Both the position numbers and the translations under genes were made by a program. 64,000 bases of DNA from Zelonia costaricensis (Eukaryota; Euglenozoa; Kinetoplastea; Trypanosomatida; Trypanosomatidae), in NCBI GenBank assembly GCA_030849075.1, contig JASAOO010003477.1, positions 1-64,000 on the forward strand, read 5' to 3'. The number at the start of each line of letters is the position of its first letter. Positions within the stretch are counted from its first letter, which is position 1. The notes under the pieces were generated by a model. It was not told the origin of the DNA. It was given only the letters and a program-made list of their open reading frames with translations, and made no database searches. This document shows positions 54,997 to 64,000 of this stretch, piece after piece.

Positions 54997-57198
54997 ATGG
55001 GCTGCGTGTTGAGCAATACGGCGGGGGCGAAGGGCAAGGCTGCCGCCGGGACGTACCCTAGCGAATCGATCCCCAGCGGCCACAACACTGACTACCACGC
55101 CGACGGCAGCGGGGGGCATCACGGCGGCAACACGACCGCCGCGGGCGGGAGCGGTGGCCTCGGCGGCGGCGGCGGCGGGGGTGGTGGCAAGTTCGATTGG
55201 GCCAGCAGCAGCGATGGGCGCACGTCCAACGTGTACGACGTGGCCGCCTCCACCGCTGTCACGTCGGCCTCCACGGCGACGACGTCGCCAGCGTCGCAGG
55301 CGTTCCCGCAGAAGGCCGCAGGTGATGCGAGCCGCGCCAACGCCAAGTCCAGCCCACGTGCCGCGGTCGGCCCCGCCGCCGGGGGTGCTGCCGCAGGGGC
55401 GCCCAACCCGTTCGCGCCCATGGCGGCGGTCGTCAAGCCGGCCAGGCGACTCTCTGGGGTGGCGCTGGCTGTGCACGGCGGCGCCCCGGCTGCCACGTCA
55501 ACCGGCAGGGCACACCCCGCGCTGAGCCAGCTGTCTCCTACAAAGGTCGGGAGCAGCAGCCACGGCGGCGCACACGGATCGTACGCGCCGCCGCTGCACT
55601 CGCCCATGCGCCACCACCCCCACGGCCCGAACCCCCGCGCGTCCATGTCCGCCTCGGCCGAACTGCACCGCACGCGCGAGTCCCTCCTCTCCGACATCTC
55701 CGACACCCAGAGCAGCTTGAGCTCCACCGTGCACAGCTCGCAGGACTGCAACTCACCCAGCTGCGGCAACGCCGGCGAGGGCCGCAACAGCGTCGTCAAC
55801 GCGCTGTTCCGCACCGGCGACGACCTTGAAGCGCAGCGGCAGCAGGCCCCGCTCAGCATCGAGGAGGACTTGTTCATCTACGACGACATCGTCATCTCGA
55901 AGGACGAGGCGCGCACGAAGCACTGGCGCCTCGCGGGCCGCAAGCCGCCGCCCGTCGCCATCGACGGCGCCAGTGGGGACGCCGGTCCGTCCGGCGGGGC
56001 CGGCGGGGCCGGCGGTGGCGCCGGGGCCGGCATGGGCGGCAAGAAGTTCTTCTCCTTCAACGACTTCGATGTGTGCGTCGACGAGATGGACCTTATGCCG
56101 CTCACCGCGGCGGCCATAGCCGGCGTAGCTGCGCTGCAGCGAGAGGCGCTTGCGGAGGTAAGCAGGTCGGGGCTTAAGTGCATGACGGTGACCAACACGG
56201 CCTGCAAGGCACCCAACACGGTGGCGTACTTGACCGCCCAGGCCCGGGCGACGCAGCCGAAGGTGAACCGGCCCCTGCGCGGGTTTCAGGCGACGCCGCT
56301 GCTGGGCCACGCGAACCGCGTCAAGTGCATCGCCCTGTCGCCGGCCGAGACGGACTTCGCGAGTTGCAGCAACGAGGACGCGTCCATCACGCTGAACAAC
56401 CTCGGGGTGGGAAGTGAGGTGGGCATCTTTACGGGACACCAGGATACCATCATCAACGCCACCTTTTCCCCGGACGGCAAGTACCTAGCAACGACGAGCA
56501 AGGACAAGACAATGATCTTGTGGGACGTTATGACCACGAAGAACTTGCTGACCTTCTCGCACCCCAAGGTGGTGATCTGCTGCTGCTTCGGCCCGGATAG
56601 CAAGTACCTCGTTAGCGGGTGCCAGGACCGGGTGTGCCGGCTCTGGGACACGAAGCGGGGCCGCGAGTGGCTCAGCTACACCGGCCACGAAGGCATCATC
56701 ATCGCCATCGCCTTCAGCCCCGACGGCAACTACGTCTGCAGCGCCTCGGCGGACAAGTCCCTGCGCGTGTGGTCTGCGACGACAGCGAAGACGCGCTTCC
56801 ACCTGCTCGGGCACCTTGGCATCATTCTCTCTTGTAGTTACACCTCCGATGGGCGGCACATCATTAGCAACGACGAGTCACTGCTGCGGGTGTGGTCGGC
56901 CGAGGACGGTAGCTGTAAGCTCTCGCTTTCACCGGCCGATGTCGCGGGCGCCGCACCGCCGCAGCACCGCGGGCCGAAGCTAGGCTGGACGCTGTCGAGC
57001 GCCGCCCCAGGCGCCTTCACCCGTTTTCTCCTAGTGGCGTGCAACAACCGGTTCGTCTACGTGCTGGATATCGAGACGGGGCGCGAGGTGACGAGCGCGT
57101 TCTGCAAGGCCCCGGTGTACTGCCTCACGGCCGGCAGCTACGAGAAGATGGCGTGTGGCGACAGCTTTGGTAACATCTACATATTGAGCCTAAAGTAA
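54997..57198 (+). CDS. WD40-repeat protein with MGC acylation signal, 733 aa
   Basis: The N-terminus MGCVLSNTAG has Gly2 (myristoylation) and Cys3 (palmitoylation), a dual-acylation signal typical of flagellar-membrane or plasma-membrane proteins in trypanosomatids. Residues about 10-270 are low-complexity (Gly/Ala/Ser-rich). A more ordered part follows with a conserved-looking stretch EEDLFIYDDIVISKDEARTK near 288-307 and FSFNDFDVCVDEMDLM near 350. WD40 repeats start near 437: GHANRVKCIALS, GHQDTIINATFSPDGKYLAT with DKTMILWD, CCCFGPDSKYLVSGCQDRVC with LWD, GHEGIIIAIAFSPDGNYVCS with SLRVWS, GHLGIILSCSYTSDGRHIIS with LLRVWS. A last blade near the end (CNNRFVYVLDIETGREVTS) gives about six to seven blades. 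It is probably a scaffold on a membrane; the partners are unknown. Confidence 0.88.
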   Translation: MGCVLSNTAGAKGKAAAGTYPSESIPSGHNTDYHADGSGGHHGGNTTAAGGSGGLGGGGGGGGGKFDWASSSDGRTSNVYDVAASTAVTSASTATTSPASQAFPQKAAGDASRANAKSSPRAAVGPAAGGAAAGAPNPFAPMAAVVKPARRLSGVALAVHGGAPAATSTGRAHPALSQLSPTKVGSSSHGGAHGSYAPPLHSPMRHHPHGPNPRASMSASAELHRTRESLLSDISDTQSSLSSTVHSSQDCNSPSCGNAGEGRNSVVNALFRTGDDLEAQRQQAPLSIEEDLFIYDDIVISKDEARTKHWRLAGRKPPPVAIDGASGDAGPSGGAGGAGGGAGAGMGGKKFFSFNDFDVCVDEMDLMPLTAAAIAGVAALQREALAEVSRSGLKCMTVTNTACKAPNTVAYLTAQARATQPKVNRPLRGFQATPLLGHANRVKCIALSPAETDFASCSNEDASITLNNLGVGSEVGIFTGHQDTIINATFSPDGKYLATTSKDKTMILWDVMTTKNLLTFSHPKVVICCCFGPDSKYLVSGCQDRVCRLWDTKRGREWLSYTGHEGIIIAIAFSPDGNYVCSASADKSLRVWSATTAKTRFHLLGHLGIILSCSYTSDGRHIISNDESLLRVWSAEDGSCKLSLSPADVAGAAPPQHRGPKLGWTLSSAAPGAFTRFLLVACNNRFVYVLDIETGREVTSAFCKAPVYCLTAGSYEKMACGDSFGNIYILSLK

Positions 57199-60057
57199 GT
57201 TTCGGGAGCGGGAGTCTTGTATGTGTGTGTGTGTGTGTGCCTGTCACTCTCTGTTGTACTCTCTCTCCATCTCTCTCGCTGCGTGTGCGCAAGCGTTCTG
57301 CTCCCCGATCCCTTCTTAGGCGCCCCTCCTTTACGGCTCTCTCAACTCGCTTCCATCTTCTTCCCTGTTTTCCACTCGTGAGTGGAGAGGGGAGGGTGGG
57401 GTCACCCATTTTGACGACCGCGTCGCTGAATCGATCCCCAACACGTGCACGCATCGGTGTGTGTGTGTGTGTGTGTCCGCTGGAGTGTGTTTGTGTGTGC
57501 TTGTATGTGTATGTGTGTGTGTGTATTTTGTGGATCTGCTTTTCCCTTGAGTGTAGCGTGTGCGTTTACGCGTGTTTTTCCTGTCTTTAGTTTCGGACTT
57601 GCTCACGTTGATCATGTACATTGCGCGGCACCTTGCTGTTAGGGTGCGCCTAGCCGGTGGATCTTGTCTTGCCTTTAGTTGGTTGGCTCGTTTTTGGGTA
57701 GAGCCATTGCGTCGGTGTAGGCGTCGTCTTTGTTTTTGTTTTTCCTTCTGTGTGGAACGTTTTGCTTTGGCAATTCTTGTCCTTCTTCTTCCTCCCCTTC
57801 CCCCCCTCCTCCTCGTCCACTCCCCTCCCTTTCCCCTATCTCACATACGATGTTCTCCCTCCTGTACGGCCCCCTCCCTCCCCTCCCCTCATGTTTCACT
57901 ACATCCCCCCCCCACCCACATCCTGCACCCGCCGTGGCATCGCTCAGCTTCCCTGCGTTTTGTTTTGTTTTCCACATCGGGTGGGGTGACGCGGACCGTC
58001 TTCTGTCAGCGCATGTCGCACGCTTCTTTTCTCTCACCCTTTCACCTTCTTTCTTCCCTTCGTGGATGATCCCCTCCCTGGCGGGCACTGCACGCCCCGA
58101 AGTGTGCCTTCTGGATACAGGTCCTGGGACAGCGTCCTTGCCCCCCCCCCCTCCCAATAGGAGCTCCCTCGCATCTCATGTGCATTCATTTCGGCAGCGT
58201 CGCCCCCCCCCTTCCCTTTCTTCTCTTTCCGCCCCCCACCCCCGTGCGCGCATACCTTGACTTCTCTCCCTCTCTGGTGACACTTGTACCCAATCCTCCA
58301 CCCCCTCCCTCCCCCCCATTTTACCGGGCTCGATGTAGGCAGGTGTGCGTGTGCGTGTTTGCGTGTGTTTGCGTGCGTTTGTGTACGATGCCTGTTCCCG
58401 CACGCTTGCTGGTGGGTGCTCATATTTTCCGCGTTTGCTTTGATCCCTCTTCGCCCTTACATCCCTCCTTGCGCACTGCTTCGTATGTTCTTTCAAAGCT
58501 GAGGGTAGCGCCACACTGTGGACGCAAGGTGTGTGTGTGTGTGTATGTGTCTGTATGTGTGTGCGCGGGGCTGTCAGGGAGTAGTGAGGCACGCGCGTGT
58601 ATGTCTGTGCTGCAACGATCACGGAGCCGTGCCCCCTCTCACGCAGGAGGCGTACCTCTGCACACACACACACACACACACAGTCTGCCCGACTAAGCCT
58701 CCTCCATGTCCCCATTTTCACCCCCCTCTCCCCCATCTCCCCGTCTTTGACCACACACACGTGGAATGCCCTTCTTCTGCCTTCTCCCATCTTGCCCGCT
58801 TTCGCGTGTATGTCCTTCTCTCTCCCTCTCTCCCTTTTTGTGTTGCTCTCTGTGTTTCCTCCCTGCATCGTGACTGCCTCGTCACCTCTTCTCGCCTCTT
58901 CGCTTTGCTCCCTCCCCCCTTTCGTTTTCTTCGGTGTGGGTCTTCCCGACGTGTTGCCCCCGCTCGCTCTCGGGCTTGCTGGCGCGCCGACGTGTGTGGT
59001 GGGACGGGGGGGGGGGAAGAGGAGGATGAATGTGTGTGTGTGTGTGTTAATCTACGCGAGCATGTGCGTGTGTGCGTGCGTGTGTGCGTGCGTGTGTGTG
59101 TCTGCACCTGCGTGGGTCTGTTTGCCTTTCTTTTTGCGTGCTGCTGTTTTTTTCTTTTTTCGCGTTCTGTTTTTTTTTTTTTTCTCTCGCCACCGCCTCG
59201 CCTTTCTTTTCCCTCCCGTGTTGCTTCTCTTCCGCTTGGTTTGCCCTGTCCTTTCAACCCTCCACCACTTCCGCGCGTCCCTTGCAGCACGTCCCCCCAC
59301 CCGCCCCCTCCTTCCCACCGCCCCTCCCACATCTGTCTAGTGCGTGTGTGCGGGCGTGTGTTGCGCGACCTCGTTCAACGCGACGTTCACCTGTCATGTG
59401 AACGTGGACGATTCAAACACAGTCGGTTCGGTTTTGGCGATGTTGCTCGCGTACCCCGACGTGCTCTCACCCGTCCCTCCCTCCCCCCGCCCCCCGCCAG
59501 GCAACAGCTTCCTCTTCCGCCCCAAGCTTCCCATCTCCTCCCCCTCCTCCTCGTCTCGCCCACCCCCTTTTTATTTTGATCTTGTACCTTAGCTAGGGAG
59601 TGGCATACATCCAGGAGAGACGGGTGGGTCACGGGCCCCAAACCGCCGGCTGGCGTGCAGGCGTGCGTGAGAGCCGTCAACAATCACGCCGCTCCAGTGT
59701 GGTGCGCCTCCTCCCTTACTTCGCTCACACCCCCTCCTCCCCTGCTTATCTTCGTGTCTAGAGCCGCTCAGGTCCACTGAAGCCTGCCACGACGTGGGCA
59801 GTGGGTACAGGGTGGTTGATGTCCGCCGTCCATCGCGCTTCGCGATGCTCTTTCTACTCCTCCCTGTGTGTGTGTGTGACCTGACAGCTTCGTGCCCGTT
59901 TCGCTCCCACCCGCTTCCATCACCTCCACACAGATTTCCTTCGCCTTTAGTTTGTTGTGCTTTCATTACTTGTTGTCTGCTTCCGTCTCCTCCCCTGTAC
60001 ACTCGCCGCTTTCCTGGTCCTCCCGCACTCTCTCGTCTCATGTCCCTCTTCTACGCC

Positions 60058-60058
<1 letters not shown>

Positions 60059-60098
<40 letters not shown>
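60059..60098 (+). repeat. (AC)n microsatellite
   Basis: Pure AC repeat of about 40 bases in the gene-poor stretch, followed by degenerate CACACG-type sequence. Confidence 0.95.
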
Positions 60099-60106
<8 letters not shown>

Positions 60107-60635
60107 GCACACAAACACACACGCATGAGCGAGCACAGCTCAAACCTGCTCCTTGGATCATCGTTTCCCTCGCTTCTCTTCTCTCCTCATCAGCTTGGTC
60201 AACCCTGCTCTTTCCCTTTTCTTTGTGAGTTTACTTTACTCTCGGGGCTGTGCGTCGACCTCACTCTTCTGGGTAGCTGTGCGTGTGTTTGTGTGTGTGT
60301 GGGTGTGTCTACCTGTGCCGCTCCTCCTTCTCCTCCCCCGCCACACCTCCTCCCCACTCTGCACGCCCTACGCGATGGTCGACGTCTATCCAACAATACA
60401 TCCCCCCTCCCTCTTCCAGCTTTCTTCTTCGTATATGTATGCGTAGCTGCTGATGCCTGTGCTGTTGTGTGTGTGTGTGTGTGCGTTGGTGGATGCTGTG
60501 TCGCCAATCGTCCGGGTGCTGCGCGGTCTTTTTTTTTTCCCCTTCTTCTCTTGCGTCGCTTTACTCTGTGTTGTGAGAGGATTAGGGCTGGGGTCTCGTA
60601 GCGAGGCGGGGAAAGGGCCGCGCGGGCGCCAAAAA

Positions 60636-60776
60636 ATGGCGCACGGTGATTTCGCTGGTCAGCGCACTGCTTTCTTCTTCATATTTGGAGTTTCCTTCGA
60701 GACTGAGCTGCTTCGCCGTGAAGCCGTGTACTCTGCGCGTATACTGCCGCGTGGAGCTGTCGAAGCCGCGTTATGA
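60636..60776 (+). CDS. Possible small ORF, 46 aa
   Basis: This is a low-confidence candidate. The ATG sits in an AAAAAATGG context, and the encoded peptide starts MAHGDFAGQRTAFFFIFGVS and ends in a charged, non-repetitive stretch (RREAVYSARILPRGAVEAAL). Unlike most other frames in this spacer it is not composed of TG- or pyrimidine-derived low-complexity sequence and has a mixed, protein-like composition with a short hydrophobic patch. No homologue is recognised. It could equally be an untranslated segment of a long UTR. Confidence 0.2.
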   Translation: MAHGDFAGQRTAFFFIFGVSFETELLRREAVYSARILPRGAVEAAL

Positions 60777-62528
60777 GCGTGTGTTCCCATGTTTGTTCGT
60801 GTGTGTGTGTGTTGTATAAGGATGTGCGTGTGCGTAGAGCCTCACCCCTCTTCTCCGTCTTCTCTCGAGCTTCCGCCGTTGCGTGGTTCGCTGGTGCTGC
60901 TGGTTTTATCGCGTGTGCTTCTCTGCGTTCCGTGGTCGCCTTTTTCTCCCTTGTTTTCTTCTCCCCTGCGCTGTGGCCGGCGGTCGGCTCTGGACTCCTT
61001 CGCTTGCATCATCCACGTCTCCCCCGCCTTGTGGCGGCCGCACGACAAGACAGCTTCCACTGCCCCCGCAGCAAACCCACGCACAGACACACTCTCCAAC
61101 ACAACACCTTCGGAGAAGTGAAATGAGCAGAGGTAGCGGGGGCAATCACGCAACATCCTTGGCCTGCTTGTGTGTGTGCGCGCACGTGTGTGTCTGTGTC
61201 TGTGTGTGTGTGCAAGGAACAGTGCCGCACTCTGTGCTGCCGCAAAAAAAGAGAAAAGAAAAGAAAGATCAGTGTTGCGTGCGTCACACGCGTGCCTCCC
61301 TGTCTTTCTCTCTCTCTCTCTCTCTCTCTTCCCCCCCCCCCTCCCACTGCAGCAAACCTCGACCGAAGCCCTGCTCGACGCCGTCTCCAGCGCCGCCCCC
61401 CCTTCCCTCCGCCTGCCCTCCTCCCACCTGCCTCGTCCCCAAGCCCTCGGCTCCGCTTGTTGCGCTGCGTCTCTCGGCAGTCGCGGCCTCGAGGCCCGTC
61501 GCCGCATTCCTTTTACGATTATTACCAAACTGCCCCACTCCTCTGCCTTCCTCGACATGGTACCTGTGGGAGAAGGCAGAGAAAGAGAGAGGAGAGGGGG
61601 GGGGACAGGCGGTTTGCTTCCCATCGCAACCGCCCTTACCGCCCTCGCTTGCCCTCCGCCTCTTCTCTTCTGCCGTGCGACAAGCCTCCTTCCCTTCTCC
61701 ACTTTCTCACTCACCCCCCCACACACGCACACACGCCCACCGGCATCTCTTCTGCGCTGGGTCCATCTGAGCTTCTTCTTTTTTTCTCTCCCCCCTTCCC
61801 CTCACACGCGTCCTCTTCCGACTTCGCTTCTTCGTGATTTTGCATTCACGCTTGTGCGGCAGCTCTGCGGAAAGTGGCCACAGGAAAGGCGAGCCCCTCA
61901 CCGCGTGTGACGCAAGGGCAAGTGGTGGTGTGTGTGTGTGTGTTTGTCTTCTCTTGCCTTCACCACTTCTCTCACTGCTCTCGGTTCTTTCCTTGTGGAG
62001 GTCTGTGTTCGTGTCTGCGTGTGTGTGTGTTTTTCTGTGCACGCGCGGTCCACGCGGCCTGTCCCTTTAACTTGTGCGTGTTGTGTTGTTGACTTCACGG
62101 CTGAGTCCGCGTGTGGACTCGACTTGTCTTTGCTTTCTCTCTCCTCCCTCCCTCCCTCCCTCAGCTCCTGCGCTCGTCGATTCGTCTTTTGTCCTTTGCC
62201 TTCGCACGTCCTTACTCCGTTGCCGCGACGTCAGCACGCTTGGTGCTTCACGAACACGGATGGCGTGTGTGTGTGTGTGTTTGTGTGTGTTGCTATTTTT
62301 TCTTTGGTGTGTGTGCGTGCGCTGAAACTCTTCAGTGACCCTTGTTGGTTCTGTGCCGGACCGAAGCTTGCCTGATGCATGGCTTTTTCTTCTTTTCCTT
62401 GCGCACGGTTTCTCTCCTTTGCTCCCACCCTCTCACTTTCTTGCCGCTGAGAACGCGTGAGGGAGGGAGTGACAGAGGCCCCCCCCCACCCCAGCCACAG
62501 GCTCGGCTTCACAACACACACACAAAAG

Positions 62529-62546
62529 CCCCCCCCCCCCTCACCN
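62529..62546 (+). other. C-run ending near an ambiguous base (N)
   Basis: A run of C residues at 62529-62540 is followed within six bases by the only N of the window, at 62546. It suggests an assembly or base-calling uncertainty at a homopolymer, so the frame continuity across this point is not reliable. Confidence 0.85.
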
Positions 62547-63726
62547 CGCCCCAAACTGCCTCCAGGGGTCTTCTCGCTTCTTGCTCCTCCTTCCCCGACC
62601 CCGACCCCCCCACCCTCATCCCCTCTGATGGCTGTCATACACGCCCAACGCGCGCCCACCCACGCTCCACCCACCCCCCCAAGCAGAAGAAGAAAAACGG
62701 CAAAACAAAAGCGGCACAAGTCAACACGCACCACACGAGCACCAACTCTAAAATGGAGACAGTGGGTCACTTTTGAACCTCGTGCAATGCAGGAGCGCCG
62801 ACGGTGGCGTAGACGTAGACGTGTTGCCACGCCTCTTCTCCCGCCGTGCGACGCCAGCGCCCGGGAGGAGAGGCGGAGAGGGGACACCGGCACTACCGGT
62901 AGCCGCCCCCCTCCGCTCCCACCCTCCGCGGCCGTCGCTGCGCGATACCGGTGGATTTGTGTTTTTCTGGCGAGCCCCTGTGTGCCGCGGCGGTGGTGGC
63001 ACGTCGAGGCCTTAAAACGGCACGACCGTGCGCCGTGCGGGTGCCGCTGGGCGACGCGGGGGGAGGGGCGGGACGCCACGTTGGGCAAGCGCGGTCCCCT
63101 GTGGCTCTCTCGTCGAACAACTGGCATTGCCGCCTTGCCCACCTGTCTCCGGTGCCCACGTTGCCACCGACCCACGCCTCGGAGCTGCTGGATGCGCACC
63201 GACTCTTCGGCGTTGCACCCCGCTCCCACTCTCTCCTCTCTTGCCTTCCCCCACTGTGCTACCCCCATGGCGCCCTCCACGTGTGTGTGTGTGCTGATGA
63301 CACGGCTGATTCTCACATAGTGCCCGCCTACGCAGGTGTCCCCACCTTGTCTTCCACTCTCCTCCCCCTCCCGGTGGCCTGTGCAGCAACGCTGCTTGCG
63401 CACGAAGACACACACACACAGAAACACACACACACACACGTAAACGCACAGGCGCATATACCTGCGGAGTGGTGAGTACTGCCTTTGCCTGTGCAACTGA
63501 GCCCGCCCGCCTCTCTCCTTCTCCTCCTTGTCAACACCGTTCGTGGTGCCGCAGGGAAGAAGAAGAGCGTGCGTCGAGTACCTTCTTATTGCTTGGCTAT
63601 TCAAGCCCTGTCGCCTGCTCCGAAAAGAGCGGGACTGTGGGCGGCGTTGGTGGTGCGGGCCGGTAGGGAAAGCGCAGCAGCGCAGTGCAAGGTGCACAGC
63701 TGCGAGGGAGACAGAGCTTTGTGTCT

Positions 63727-63731
<5 letters not shown>

Positions 63732-63769
<38 letters not shown>
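63732..63769 (+). repeat. (GT)n microsatellite
   Basis: Pure GT repeat of about 38 bases, about 165 nt before the partial coding start at the right edge. Confidence 0.95.
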
Positions 63770-63772
<3 letters not shown>

Positions 63773-63935
63773 CCAGTACTTGGCTCTTCGGCGCTTGCCT
63801 GTCCCCCTTCCACGGCGATCGCGCCACCAAACTGTTCAAACACTTAGAACCTCTGTGCGCGCTGAAATCTATTTACGCACACCCACACGCCGTCGCACCG
63901 CGTCAATCTTAGAGTCCCACGTGCGCGCGGCTGCG

Positions 63936-64000
63936 ATGTGCGCTTGTATTGGCGTCTCCACGCAGCTCGCCGGCAGCGAGGCGGAGCGCATCCACGTGTA
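63936..64000 (+). CDS. Start of a CDS cut by the window edge (partial)
   Basis: An ATG at 63936 opens a frame that stays open to the last base. The 21 complete codons read MCACIGVSTQLAGSEAERIH and one further valine. The peptide is of mixed composition, the codons are GC-rich at third positions like the genes to the left, and the strand is the same. Cys2 and Cys4 near the N-terminus, without Gly2, would not be a myristoylation signal. A leader with a TG tract and the CAG near 63550 lies upstream. There is too little sequence to assign a family. Confidence 0.45.
   Translation, partial: MCACIGVSTQLAGSEAERIHV

Larger units (their letters stand above)
57199..63935 (+). other. 6.7 kb gene-poor stretch
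   Basis: The longest spacer of the window. Frames on both strands are short or driven by TG/CA repeats and pyrimidine tracts. It has TG tracts at 57221-57240, 57458-57475 and 57484-57525, C-runs near 58140-58150 and 58203-58211, CA at 58660-58681, the CA tract at 60059-60098, T runs at 59169-59182 and 60530-60538, a C-run near 61332-61341, a C run with an ambiguous base at 62529-62546 and the TG tract at 63732-63769. A GC-rich block lies at 62790-63200. It may comprise one long 3' UTR plus a long leader, or hide a small or non-coding gene; a 46-codon frame is described separately. Confidence 0.5.

Noticed and set aside
62231..63697. Minus-strand open frame of about 488 codons in the gene-poor stretch
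   Set aside because: It crosses an ambiguous base and contains Val-Cys and His-Thr runs from TG/CA repeats. There is no domain, and the strand is opposite to all genes.
1..64000. CRISPR arrays, bacterial operons, ribosome-binding sites and terminators
   Set aside because: The organism is a eukaryote of trypanosomatid type. The only regular repeats are microsatellites and coding low-complexity repeats.
1..64000. Intact mobile elements
   Set aside because: No reverse transcriptase, transposase or integrase motif was seen in any frame.

Overview
The window looks like a piece of a trypanosomatid nuclear chromosome, most likely Leishmania or a close relative in the Leishmaniinae. All recognisable genes are uninterrupted reading frames on the + strand, as in a polycistronic kinetoplastid transcription unit. 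Coding DNA is very GC-rich at third positions and encodes alanine-, serine-, proline- and glutamine-rich low-complexity stretches. The spacers are long, pyrimidine-rich and full of TG/CA microsatellites, with polypyrimidine-AG sites suited to spliced-leader trans-splicing. From memory, cystathionine beta-synthase and the long-tailed H2A.Z lie on chromosome 17 of Leishmania major, so this may be the equivalent region; this was not checked.

Layout. 1-2704 is non-coding. 2.7-12.2 kb carries a Qb-SNARE, an EF-hand protein with a myristoylation-type N-terminus, a cytidine deaminase and a Dus3-type tRNA-dihydrouridine synthase. 12.2-20.7 kb is compositionally different: a C/G-homopolymer block, a small tail-anchored protein with an internal duplication, a small secreted cysteine-containing protein, and a 1708-residue protein with several segments that resemble the C-terminal half of double-stranded-RNA-binding domains. 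21.3-33.3 kb holds a protein with a ZGRF1/Mte1-type DUF2439 domain, a 1620-residue protein with a CFAP20DC-like ciliary domain, an Sm/LSm protein and a RING protein with additional zinc-finger-like cysteine clusters. 34.1-45.6 kb holds histone H2A.Z, the 24 kDa [2Fe-2S] subunit of complex I, a low-complexity protein and cystathionine beta-synthase. 49.2-57.2 kb holds a KCTD-type BTB plus RCC1-repeat protein and an acylation-signal WD40 protein. After that 6.7 kb contains no convincing gene, and the first 21 codons of a further frame run off the right end.

How they relate. Trypanosomatid clusters are transcribed together but are rarely functional operons, and nothing here indicates a shared pathway. 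Functions span membrane fusion, nucleotide salvage, tRNA modification, respiration, chromatin, RNA processing, sulphur amino-acid metabolism and flagellum or scaffold roles. Control is expected mainly through trans-splicing, polyadenylation and UTRs. No tRNA, rRNA, CRISPR array or intact transposon was recognised.
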